DNA from: Bacteroidales bacterium
GTDB taxonomy: Bacteria > Bacteroidota > Bacteroidia > Bacteroidales > UBA932
Length of the DNA stretch: 64,000 nucleotides
Direction: 5' to 3'
Assembly (NCBI GenBank): GCA_017634595.1
Contig: JAGBNC010000006.1
Location: 1-64,000 of the forward strand
Within the stretch, counting starts at the first letter, position 1. The number at the start of each line of letters is the position of its first letter. Both the position numbers and the translations under genes were made by a program. Positions 8,269 through 16,206 of the stretch are shown in pieces. The notes under the pieces are model-generated. The model saw only the letters and a program-made list of their open reading frames with translations. It was not told the DNA's origin and did not search any database.

Positions 8269-8351
8269 ACTGCAAAAATACGACTGCGAGCATGAAAATC
8301 AAACTGCATTCACCACAAAAAGCGCTTAGTTCGCCACTTATTCCGCCACTG

Positions 8352-9341
8352 TTACTCCTCGCCGGCCTGCTTGAACTTAGCGTATGCCTTGAGATACGTC
8401 TTGTGGGCAATTCCAGGGTTGCCGTAGAAGGTCAGCCCTGACTTGCGCACGTTCCCGATTATCGCGGTCTTGGCACAGACAAGAGTATTGTCGGCGATAG
8501 TAATATGGCCCGTCACGCCCACCTGACCTCCGAGTATGCAGCCTTCTCCAATCTTGGTAGAACCGGCAATACCGCACTGGGCAGCCATGGCCGTATTCTT
8601 CCCCACCACAACATTGTGGGCAATCTGGCAAAGATTGTCGATGCGCACACCATCTGCAATGATTGTGGATTCCATGGGCGCCTTGTCGATGGTAGTATTG
8701 GAACCGATTTCCACATCGTTGCCGATGATAACGTTGCCCATGTGCTCAATCTTCTCCCAGCTGCCGTCAGGCTGGCGGGAATTGCCGAAGCCGTCGTCAC
8801 CTATGACACAGCCGGCGTGGAGTATGACCCTGTCGCCTATCACCATGCCCGGGAAGATGTGTACTCCTTGATAGATAATGCAATCCTTGCCTATCACCGT
8901 ACCTTCGCCTATGGTCACGTTGTCGTAGATCTTGGTCCTGTCGCCTACGCGGCAATGCTTGCCTATCACCACAAAGTTACCCACCCACACCTGCTTGCCG
9001 AGCTTGGCGCTCCAAGCCACTTTGCTGAGCAGGCTCCTGTGGCGGCGGTGCTTGCGCTTATGGGCCGTAACCACCTTAAGGAGCTGTGCCACAGCGGAAT
9101 AAGCATCGGGCACGCGCACCATGGTAGCAGCTACCGGCTGCTTGGGCACAAAATCAGAATTTACCAGCAAGACCGAAGCCTTGCTGGTATATACATATTG
9201 TTCGTATTTAGGATTCGCAAAGAAACAGAGTTGCCCCGGCTTCCCGTGTTCTATTTTTGCGAAAGAAGTGACCACGGCTCCCGGGTCGCCCTCGACGGTA
9301 CCGCCAAGGGCGGCCGCGAGTTCTTTTGCTGTCATCTCCAT
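8352..9341 (-). CDS. lpxD: UDP-3-O-(3-hydroxyacyl)glucosamine N-acyltransferase
   Basis: A 329-residue enzyme adding the second, N-linked acyl chain in lipid A synthesis. The N-terminal uridine-binding domain (about 1-105, GQLCFFANPKYEQYVYTSKA) is followed by a hexapeptide beta-helix (about 108-300) in which His242 in IAHNVVVG is the expected catalytic base. The C-terminal tail is short and helical. The start is 1 bp downstream of the OMPP1-family gene stop. It heads the Lpx genes of the operon, with the SDR/ALDH pair between it and lpxC. Confidence 0.96.
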   Translation of the reverse strand: MEMTAKELAAALGGTVEGDPGAVVTSFAKIEHGKPGQLCFFANPKYEQYVYTSKASVLLVNSDFVPKQPVAATMVRVPDAYSAVAQLLKVVTAHKRKHRRHRSLLSKVAWSAKLGKQVWVGNFVVIGKHCRVGDRTKIYDNVTIGEGTVIGKDCIIYQGVHIFPGMVIGDRVILHAGCVIGDDGFGNSRQPDGSWEKIEHMGNVIIGNDVEIGSNTTIDKAPMESTIIADGVRIDNLCQIAHNVVVGKNTAMAAQCGIAGSTKIGEGCILGGQVGVTGHITIADNTLVCAKTAIIGNVRKSGLTFYGNPGIAHKTYLKAYAKFKQAGEE

Positions 9342-9342
9342 A

Positions 9343-11037
9343 TTAGAATCTCCAACCCAATGTCAACACAACATCAAACACATTTCGCTCAATGCGCTCA
9401 AGCGGAGCGCCTACATTAAGCAGCTTGCCACTGGCATCGGTAGCTGCATAAGCACCGTAATAATAAGGTGAATAGTAAGATACCGGGTATGCTGTCATGC
9501 GTGCAGCCACATCGGCGAAGAAAGAACCGTTGGAAGAGTAACCGGCACCCAGCGACACTGCATGAGTAGTGTTGCTGAAATAATGTGAAGTCTGGAGCTT
9601 CTGCTTGAAGGAATAGGAATTCCCCAAGAACTGCACGGTCTCGGCGGTAACCCTGTCGCCGTTCTCGTCGAGCCAGTACTTCTCTGGATCAGTAATCATA
9701 GAATAACCGGCCCTGAGTGCGAAGAAAGGCAGGGGCTTGACCTCCACACCCACGCGTACCGAATGTGACAAGCCGCAGAAGGTCCTGTTGACAAGGTTGG
9801 TCCCGGCCCAGGCATCCTCATAGAAATATCCGCCCTCCTCGTCGCTGTACTTCATGACACTGTAGTCATTGAGCTCATAATCAATGCTGAACAGGCCGAC
9901 TCCGGGAAGAGTATAGGCGATTCCGGCATCTACCACATAGGGAGAGCGGAGCTGATAGTTCGCCTCTCCTACTGATGAATTTGCACTTCCGTCAAACCTC
10001 GAATCGGCATACTTTGAAGAGGCTCCGTACACCCAACGCTCAGATATGCCGTACATTGTAGGGGTCTGGATAGCTGCGCCAATCCGCAGATGCTCGGTAG
10101 GCAGGGCTATGAATCCGAACTTGGCATAGAAACCTGTTGCGTTGGTGTTGAGGGTATAAGAATTAGATGAGTTCAAATAATTGGTACTCACCTTATTATT
10201 ATTCTTGTCAAAGAAAACCACTGGGAACTGTGCGGGCTCCACGGCCGACTCCGAGAACACTTCCTGACGGCGGTACTTGAGTGTAGGGAAACCCAGGTTG
10301 AAGCCGAAATAGAAGTTATCCTGCACATTGAATGCAAGGTTGAAGGCTATGTCGGTCTTGCTCCCGAAGGTGTTGTAAACCGCAGTCTGGTCCAGCGCTC
10401 CGGGGACATAATGCACAGTCTCCTCGGGATTCAGCCTTTCGTTGGAACCAACGTACATATTGGAACCTACCGGGCCATATTCGCCGAACTGGTTGGCCGC
10501 GTATCCCGCATACAAGTCACGGGGCAGGTCGCCCCAGGCAGTGCCGCGAGCACCGGCAGCAAGGCTTCCGAGGAAAGAAGTGGAGGAATTGTCCCCGCGG
10601 CCGGTAGAGTAATTCAGGTACGTATTCGTGGTGTTGGCCACGAATCCGGCAGTAATGTTGCTGACCCAGCTGCCAGGATCTGAGTAGAACTTGAGTGTAA
10701 GTCCTATATTGGGCAGGTTGAACTTGGTGTGCGGAGTTTTGATAGTACTGCCGAATGCCTGAGATCCGTCGGGTGAATAAGAAGCGCCCGTGGATGAGAA
10801 AAGCAATCCGGGAGTAATAGTGAACTGTCCATATGTTCCCACGGCAGAACCAGCCGGGTTGATATTGACTGAGCCAAGGTCCCCGCCAAGGGCGGTCATG
10901 GCGTTGCCAAGGCCGATGGAACGTGCGGTGCCGTAGTAGTTGTTACGGCTGAGCATCTCGGCATAGTATGTATCTTGTGCACCGGCGACAACGGAAAAGC
11001 ATGCCGCCACAAAAACTGTAATGAATATCCGTTTCAT
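9343..11037 (-). CDS. OMPP1/FadL/TodX-like outer-membrane transport protein
   Basis: A 564-residue protein with a signal peptide (MKRIFITVFVAACFSVVAGAQ) and the opening of the OMPP1 family: NYYGTARSIGLGNAMTALGGDLGSVNINPAG. Alternating aromatic beta strands run to a terminal strand ending GWRF. Family members form long-chain fatty acid or hydrophobic compound channels, though many Bacteroidetes paralogues have unknown cargo. It is the first gene of the run toward lpxD, SDR, ALDH, lpxC and lpxA, 1 bp from lpxD, which ties a lipid channel to lipid A assembly genes. Confidence 0.85.
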   Translation of the reverse strand: MKRIFITVFVAACFSVVAGAQDTYYAEMLSRNNYYGTARSIGLGNAMTALGGDLGSVNINPAGSAVGTYGQFTITPGLLFSSTGASYSPDGSQAFGSTIKTPHTKFNLPNIGLTLKFYSDPGSWVSNITAGFVANTTNTYLNYSTGRGDNSSTSFLGSLAAGARGTAWGDLPRDLYAGYAANQFGEYGPVGSNMYVGSNERLNPEETVHYVPGALDQTAVYNTFGSKTDIAFNLAFNVQDNFYFGFNLGFPTLKYRRQEVFSESAVEPAQFPVVFFDKNNNKVSTNYLNSSNSYTLNTNATGFYAKFGFIALPTEHLRIGAAIQTPTMYGISERWVYGASSKYADSRFDGSANSSVGEANYQLRSPYVVDAGIAYTLPGVGLFSIDYELNDYSVMKYSDEEGGYFYEDAWAGTNLVNRTFCGLSHSVRVGVEVKPLPFFALRAGYSMITDPEKYWLDENGDRVTAETVQFLGNSYSFKQKLQTSHYFSNTTHAVSLGAGYSSNGSFFADVAARMTAYPVSYYSPYYYGAYAATDASGKLLNVGAPLERIERNVFDVVLTLGWRF

Positions 11038-11065
11038 AATGCAAAAGTTTTAATAGTCAAGAACT

Positions 11066-11917
11066 TTACCTACGGCCGCCGCCACCGCCGCCGCTGCCGC
11101 CGGAGTAGCCGCCACCGCCGCCACCTCCAGAATAGCCGCCGCCTGAGCTGCCGCCACCCGAATAGCTGCTGCCGCCGGAATAGCTGCTGCCGCTTGAGTA
11201 ACTGCTGCGCGAAGACGAATTGCTGTAAGATGAAGAACTGCGTGAATTGCCATAGCTGCTGCCGGAACGCCTGTAGCCGGGAGATGATGACGAAGAACGC
11301 ACGCCGGCAGAAGATGAAGATCTGCTTATGCTCCTTGCACCAGATCCGGTGGACATGCTGCCCGACCTGCGGTGATTATTGCCTCCGGTAAGGTAATTGC
11401 CGGGATAGGCATAACCCTGACTGTACGAAGGACGGTAGTGTCCGGAGTATCCATGATGGTAAGGATAACCGTAGTGCCCGTAGCCCCACCAAGGATCCCA
11501 GTAAGGGTCCCAGAAAGGATCGCCCCAAGGCCCCCATGCATAATTCCTGTATCCCCAGTAAGAGCTGAAGCCCCAATAAGGGCCGTACCCCCAGTAGGGG
11601 CTGTAACCCCAATAAGGACTGTAGCCCCAGTAAGGACTATAGCCCCAATAAGGGCTGTAGTAGTTGTAGTATGGGCTGTTGTAATTATAGCCATACCCAT
11701 AGTCGTCACGGCCGTTCTGTTTGACTTTCAAACTGTCGGCGGCGATGTTCCGGGCTGCCATATCTCGGAAATCCTCCTCGGAATACAGTTCTACCGGCGG
11801 CTGGGGCCGATAATAGATCCCGTCAGGGAAACGCTGCTCCGAGGCATATTGAGCGGCAGTCCCGCAAGATGCCAGCACAAATAATGTGGGCAATAAAATA
11901 ATCAGGCTCCGTTTCAT
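11066..11917 (-). CDS. Repeat-rich surface lipoprotein (Tyr-Trp-Gly and Ser-Gly rich)
   Basis: A 283-residue lipoprotein with a signal ending LFVLASC (Cys18). Residues 70-130 are a Tyr/Trp/Gly/Pro block containing six SPYWGY-type hexapeptides (88-123). The last ~100 residues are Ser-rich then Gly-rich, ending in GGGGGGRR. The start is chosen at ATG 11917 because AGGAGG precedes it and the lipobox follows; a longer frame upstream has no such support. Function unknown; low-complexity Gly/Tyr proteins of this type are often surface or matrix components. It lies 28 bp upstream of the OMPP1-like gene on the same strand. Confidence 0.75.
   Translation of the reverse strand: MKRSLIILLPTLFVLASCGTAAQYASEQRFPDGIYYRPQPPVELYSEEDFRDMAARNIAADSLKVKQNGRDDYGYGYNYNSPYYNYYSPYWGYSPYWGYSPYWGYSPYWGYGPYWGFSSYWGYRNYAWGPWGDPFWDPYWDPWWGYGHYGYPYHHGYSGHYRPSYSQGYAYPGNYLTGGNNHRRSGSMSTGSGARSISRSSSSAGVRSSSSSPGYRRSGSSYGNSRSSSSYSNSSSRSSYSSGSSYSGGSSYSGGGSSGGGYSGGGGGGGYSGGSGGGGGGRR
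11549..11656 (-). repeat. Six-copy 18-bp tandem repeat inside the lipoprotein gene
   Basis: Six in-frame units encode SPYWGY (four times), GPYWGF and SSYWGY. The multiple-of-three unit would let copy number change without breaking the frame. Confidence 0.85.
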
Positions 11918-11944
11918 TATGTTACCTCCTTTAATAAAAGTTTG

Positions 11945-11952
11945 TATCTTTG
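11945..11952 (+). promoter_or_regulatory. Possible -7 box of the proS promoter
   Basis: TATCTTTG matches the Bacteroidetes -7 consensus TAnnTTTG and is followed by GC. No good TTTG -33 box is found 19-21 nt upstream. It would leave a leader of about 85 nt before the proS ATG. Confidence 0.4.
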
Positions 11953-12040
11953 CATCGCAACATTCGTGCCGAGGCACGGCTTGAAGTCCATGCTCGTACG
12001 GATATTGTTTACGATACAAAATTGGCAAAAAAAACTAAAT

Positions 12041-13519
12041 ATGGCAAAAGAGGTTACAAAACGATCGGAAAATTATTCGCAATGGTACAACGACCTGGCA
12101 CTTAAAGCTGACTTGGCAGAGCAGTCCGCAGTCCGCGGGTGCATGGTCATAAAGCCCTATGGCTACGCTATTTGGGAGAAGATGCAGTCCTTGATGGATG
12201 CCCGTTTCAAGAAGACCGGGGTGCAGAACGCCTACTTCCCTCTCTTCATCCCCAAATCGTTCTTCAGCCGCGAGGCGGAACACGTGGCCGGATTTGCCAA
12301 GGAGTGCGCAGTGGTAACTCATCACCGCCTGATGAATGCCCCAGACGGCAGCGGCGTGGTGGTCGATCCTTCCGCCAAGCTTGAGGAAGAATTGATTGTA
12401 CGTCCAACTTCGGAGACCATAATCTGGAATACATACAAGAACTGGATCACTTCATGGAGAGACCTTCCCCTGCTGTGCAACCAGTGGTGCAACGTAGTAC
12501 GTTGGGAGATGCGTACGAGGCTGTTCCTCCGTACCGCCGAATTCCTGTGGCAGGAAGGGCACACCGCCCACGCTACCGCTGAGGAAGCCCAGGCCAAGGC
12601 CGAGGAGATGGTGCATGTGTACGCCGACTTCGCGCGCAACGTCATGGCGCTGCCGGTGATCGTGGGCCACAAGAGCCCCAACGAGCGTTTTGCAGGCGCC
12701 ATCGATACCCTTACCATTGAAGCCATGATGCAGGACGGCAAGGCTCTGCAGGCCGGAACCTCCCATTTCCTCGGTCAGAACTTCGCCAAGAGTTTCGACG
12801 TGCAGTTCACCAACAAAGAGGGCAAGCAAGAATACGTATGGGCTACTTCCTGGGGCGTAAGCACCCGTCTGATGGGTGCTCTCATCATGGCCCACGGCGA
12901 CGACAACGGCCTTGTGCTGCCCCCTGCACTTGCACCTATCCAGGTGGTCATGGTACCTATTTACCGTACCGACGAGGAACTCTCCGCCGTGATGGCAGAA
13001 TTCGACAAGATTAAATCCGGTCTCGAAGAACTCGGCGTAAGCGTGAAGATCGACTCCCGCGACACCCTGCGTCCGGGCTTCAAATTTGCAGAATGGGAGC
13101 TGAAGGGCGTACCTGTACGTCTTGCCATGGGAGCGCGCGACCTTGCCGCCGGCACTGTGGAAGTGGCCCGCCGCGACACTCTCACCAAGGAGACAATGCA
13201 GCTCGAAGGCATCGAGGCCCATATCAAACAACTCCTGGACGACATCCAGCAGAACATTTACAACAAGGCTCTGGCATTCCGAGAGGCCAACGTAGAGAAG
13301 TGTGACGACTGGGAGGAGTTCAAGGTTAAGATCCAGCAGGGCAAGTTCCTGCTCTGCCACTGGGACGGGACCACCGAGACCGAACAGGCCATCAAAGACG
13401 CTACCAAAGCGACCATCCGCTGCATCCCCGTGGACAGTTTTGTATGCAAAGAAGAAGGCAAGGACATCTTCTCCGGCAAGCCTTCGCACGAAAGAGTAGT
13501 ATTCGCAATTTCCTATTGA
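12041..13519 (+). CDS. proS: Prolyl-tRNA synthetase, archaeal/eukaryotic type
   Basis: A 492-residue class II synthetase. Motif 2 region [20 protein letters not shown] continues to [10 protein letters not shown] and [19 protein letters not shown], and the anticodon-binding domain begins near [11 protein letters not shown]. The editing insertion of the long bacterial ProRS is absent, and there is a C-terminal zinc-domain-like extension ([24 protein letters not shown]), as in the short eukaryote-like ProRS of Bacteroidetes. The start [18 protein letters not shown] is preferred over a longer frame starting at 11942. It charges tRNA-Pro; a tRNA-Pro gene lies at 45123. Confidence 0.96.
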   Translation: MAKEVTKRSENYSQWYNDLALKADLAEQSAVRGCMVIKPYGYAIWEKMQSLMDARFKKTGVQNAYFPLFIPKSFFSREAEHVAGFAKECAVVTHHRLMNAPDGSGVVVDPSAKLEEELIVRPTSETIIWNTYKNWITSWRDLPLLCNQWCNVVRWEMRTRLFLRTAEFLWQEGHTAHATAEEAQAKAEEMVHVYADFARNVMALPVIVGHKSPNERFAGAIDTLTIEAMMQDGKALQAGTSHFLGQNFAKSFDVQFTNKEGKQEYVWATSWGVSTRLMGALIMAHGDDNGLVLPPALAPIQVVMVPIYRTDEELSAVMAEFDKIKSGLEELGVSVKIDSRDTLRPGFKFAEWELKGVPVRLAMGARDLAAGTVEVARRDTLTKETMQLEGIEAHIKQLLDDIQQNIYNKALAFREANVEKCDDWEEFKVKIQQGKFLLCHWDGTTETEQAIKDATKATIRCIPVDSFVCKEEGKDIFSGKPSHERVVFAISY

Positions 13520-13520
13520 T

Positions 13521-14516
13521 ATGAAGAGACTTACCATAATTGCAGGACTGCTTGTCCTGAGCGCCTGGGGCTATGCCCAGGACGATGCACAGAAGGCCGC
13601 CGCTGAAGCTGCTGCCGCGCTTGTGGGGACACCCAAGGAAGAGGCTCCCGCCGCTAAGCCAAAGTACTGGAAGAGTTCATCCGTTTTCGATCTCGGACTC
13701 AACCAGACCTCGCTCACCAACTGGGCGGCCGGCGGTTTCAATACCGTCACTCTCAGTGCCGGCGTGGACGCCAAGGCTTCATACGCCAAGGAGCTCCTCA
13801 GCTGGAACAACCGTCTTCAGCTCCAGTATGGTTTCATCTGGTCGCAGGACAAGGCCAATGTGCTCCAGAAGAGCAACGACCGCATCTACCTGGAGAGCAA
13901 GCTGGCATACAAGACCGGCAAGGACAGCAAGTGGAACTATACCGCCAGCTACGACTTCCGCTCCCAGTTCACCAACACTTACAGCAAGTATGTTGAGAAA
14001 GAGAGTGGTTCGGGGCAGTGGGAGGCTACGAACCTCAAATCCGGTTTCATTGCACCTGCCTACAACAACATTGCACTCGGTATGGAGTGGAAGCCCAACG
14101 AATGGTTTGACGTCAACATCTCCCCTCTCACCGGAAGTCTCACCATCTGCAACATCCCCGAGCTTCGCAAAGGTTATGGTATGCAGCTGATTGACGGCAC
14201 AGAGAATGAGTACCGCAACATGCTGTTCCAGTTCGGTGCATCAGTCAAGGCCAACGCCAAGTTCGCGCTGAACGACGTGTTCACTTATGAGACCCAGCTG
14301 GTACTATTTACCGATTATCTCAACCGCCCCTTCCTGCAGAACAGGGTCAACTGGGACAACAAGATCAGCTGGCAGATTGCCAAGTTCTTCAAGATCGGTT
14401 TCAACACCTGGCTGATTTATGATCCTATCGTCGAGATAGACGGAGTGGTGAGCAAGGTGCAGTTCAAGGATTTCCTGGCATTCAACTTCACTTACACCCT
14501 CGGCGGCAAGAAATGA
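13521..14516 (+). CDS. DUF3078 outer-membrane protein
   Basis: A 331-residue protein with a signal peptide (MKRLTIIAGLLVLSAWGYAQ), an Ala/Lys-rich linker (21-50), and a beta-barrel domain whose opening YWKSSSVFDLGLNQTSLTNWAAGGFNTVTLSAG is characteristic of DUF3078. It ends in alternating strands with KDFLAFNFTYTLGGKK. The function of the family is not known. It begins 2 bp after proS and its stop overlaps the tilS ATG (ATGA), so the three genes form one unit. Confidence 0.85.
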   Translation: MKRLTIIAGLLVLSAWGYAQDDAQKAAAEAAAALVGTPKEEAPAAKPKYWKSSSVFDLGLNQTSLTNWAAGGFNTVTLSAGVDAKASYAKELLSWNNRLQLQYGFIWSQDKANVLQKSNDRIYLESKLAYKTGKDSKWNYTASYDFRSQFTNTYSKYVEKESGSGQWEATNLKSGFIAPAYNNIALGMEWKPNEWFDVNISPLTGSLTICNIPELRKGYGMQLIDGTENEYRNMLFQFGASVKANAKFALNDVFTYETQLVLFTDYLNRPFLQNRVNWDNKISWQIAKFFKIGFNTWLIYDPIVEIDGVVSKVQFKDFLAFNFTYTLGGKK

Positions 14517-15547
14517 AAGTGCTTCTTGCAGTAAGCGGCGGCATAGATTCCATGTATATGCTGCACAGGGCCCCCGAGCTTTTCCCGGGGGCTTCTTTTG
14601 CCGTCGCCCACTGCAATTTCAGCCTGCGTGGAGCTGAATCGGATGGAGATGAAGCGTTCGTCAGGAGTGAGTGCGCCAGGCTCGGGATAGAGTGCCTGGT
14701 GCGCCGGTTCGACACTGCCGTATATGCGGAAGGCCATGGCGTATCTATAGAGATGGCCGCCCGCGAGCTTCGTTACCGGTGGTTCAAAGAATTGTGCGAG
14801 AAAGGCGGCTTTGACGCTCTGGCCACGGCCCACAATGCCAACGACAATGCCGAGACCATGATACTTAACCTGCTGCGCGGCACGGGCACCAAAGGGCTCC
14901 GGGGTATTCCTGGCGGCTTCACCGGAGACAGTCTCTCCCGGGAGCCTTCGTCCCACCACCCCTCCGGCGTGGTCCCCCCGCTGCAGCCGCGGGCGGCTAT
15001 ACTCCCGGGAGAGACTGTTCCCGGTGAAGCCATCATGCTGCTGCGGCCCCTGCTCGGAACCGGCAGGGATGATATACGGCGATGGATGAAAGCCCATGGC
15101 CACAGCTGGCGCGAAGACAGCACCAATAAAGAAAATGATGCCCGGCGGAACAAAATACGGAATCAGGTATTCCCCGTCTTCAAGGAGATTAATCCGTCAT
15201 TCATAAAGACTCTCGGCGAAGACATGGCAAGGATACGCCAGACGGACGACATTGCAGAAGATTACTTCCGCCAGGCCTACGGAGCAATTGTTAAACAAAA
15301 GGACAACACGCTTGAGATAAGCGTCGTTCCCCTGATAGGTCTCAAGCACTGGCGCTATGTCCTATGGCGCATCCTCGAAGGCTGCAGCTTCAGTTCCGAG
15401 ACCTTTTCCAAACTCTGCGCCCTGCTGGAGCGTTACAGTTCAGAGCCTCGCGGCACCGTCACCCTCAGCGGAAAGACCTTCCAGTCCCCTACCTACAACC
15501 TCAAAGGCCGTAGAAAACTGCTCGTCCTCGCAAAACGAGAGCAATAA
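14513..15547 (+). CDS. tilS: tRNA(Ile)-lysidine synthetase with palindromic insert
   Basis: A 344-residue ATP-dependent enzyme that converts C34 of tRNA-Ile(CAU) to lysidine. The PP-loop SGGIDS is at 8-13, followed by HCNFSLRGAESDGDEAFVR and the core ATAHNANDNAETMILNLLRGTG. Normally GLRGIP leads directly into the LLRPLLG segment; here residues 135-173 are a 39-residue insert (GFTGDSLSRE ... LPGETVPGEA) encoded by a 117-bp palindromic element. The C-terminal recognition domain resumes with RDDIRRWMKAHGHSWREDSTN and runs to the end, so the gene appears intact. Translation is coupled to the preceding gene (ATGA). Confidence 0.93.
   Translation: MKVLLAVSGGIDSMYMLHRAPELFPGASFAVAHCNFSLRGAESDGDEAFVRSECARLGIECLVRRFDTAVYAEGHGVSIEMAARELRYRWFKELCEKGGFDALATAHNANDNAETMILNLLRGTGTKGLRGIPGGFTGDSLSREPSSHHPSGVVPPLQPRAAILPGETVPGEAIMLLRPLLGTGRDDIRRWMKAHGHSWREDSTNKENDARRNKIRNQVFPVFKEINPSFIKTLGEDMARIRQTDDIAEDYFRQAYGAIVKQKDNTLEISVVPLIGLKHWRYVLWRILEGCSFSSETFSKLCALLERYSSEPRGTVTLSGKTFQSPTYNLKGRRKLLVLAKREQ
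14915..15031. repeat. 117-bp in-frame palindromic element within tilS
   Basis: Arms of 30 bp (14915-14944 and 15002-15031) are inverted copies with two mismatches, around a 57-bp GC-rich centre. The element is exactly 39 codons, starts at a codon boundary and is free of stops on both strands. Because of symmetry the opposite strand encodes a closely similar peptide (GFTGNSLSRE ... LPGETVSGEA). It sits at a surface loop position of TilS between conserved blocks. This resembles in principle the Rickettsia palindromic elements, with no sequence relation claimed. Confidence 0.85.
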
Positions 15548-15639
15548 TACTTATGATACTTCTTTTGCTATTGGAGATGCAACATTTGACTAGTAAAAAG
15601 CATCTACCAATTATGAAGTATTTTTAATGTACTATTGTT

Positions 15640-16185
15640 ATGAATCGTTTTGGAATTATAAAGACAAGTATTGTAATACTTTGCTTAAGCTCTGTTTTGT
15701 GCTCTTGTGATTACGAGGCCTACCGTTTTGAGAAATTCTCCCGGGAGTCATTGGCTAATTCAGTATGGAGCGCAGGTGAATCAAATTGCGACTGTACAAT
15801 TGACGGAGAAAGTGTAAAACATGCAAGATTTGAAGTGCTGCAAGGTAATGACGGGGATCATGTCAGACTCTCACTTTCCATCTTAGATACTGACAAGCCG
15901 TTTTGTTTCCCCGCTGCAGGAGAGTGGGTACTCTCCGCGCAGGACATAGCACTGAGTGGAGCCATTTATGACGTTTCCTTTGGGCAGAGTACTTCCCTGA
16001 ATTTTGCGGACCGCAGCGGGTCTGCTGAATCCTATAGCGAAAACGCCAAGGTGTCGGGTAACTTAAAGAACCTCACATTCACCAAGTTCTCTCCTTCGCC
16101 CATTATTGTCGGAGACATCAGCTATGAATGGACAAAGGACAGCAAGGCGCACAAAATACTTGTCAGCCTGAAAGACCCAAGGTAG
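15640..16185 (+). CDS. Lipoprotein of unknown function
   Basis: A 181-residue protein with a lipoprotein signal (VILCLSSVLCSC, Cys23), then a small beta-rich domain (about 45-178). I recognise no family. Two segments have paired strands typical of a beta sandwich (ARFEVLQGNDGDHVRLSLSI; ISYEWTKDSKAHKILVSLKD). It lies 92 bp after tilS, in a more AT-rich stretch than its neighbours, and converges with the M49 peptidase gene. Probably a single-gene unit. Confidence 0.65.
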   Translation: MNRFGIIKTSIVILCLSSVLCSCDYEAYRFEKFSRESLANSVWSAGESNCDCTIDGESVKHARFEVLQGNDGDHVRLSLSILDTDKPFCFPAAGEWVLSAQDIALSGAIYDVSFGQSTSLNFADRSGSAESYSENAKVSGNLKNLTFTKFSPSPIIVGDISYEWTKDSKAHKILVSLKDPR

Positions 16186-16206
16186 GGCTACACTGGGATA
16201 TAACAG

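Noticed and set aside
11942-12040. Longer proS frame starting at 11942
   Set aside because: The first 33 residues have no match to ProRS and overlap the promoter box.
12452-13537. Long minus-strand open frame opposite proS
   Set aside because: Antisense shadow caused by GC-rich codon use in proS.
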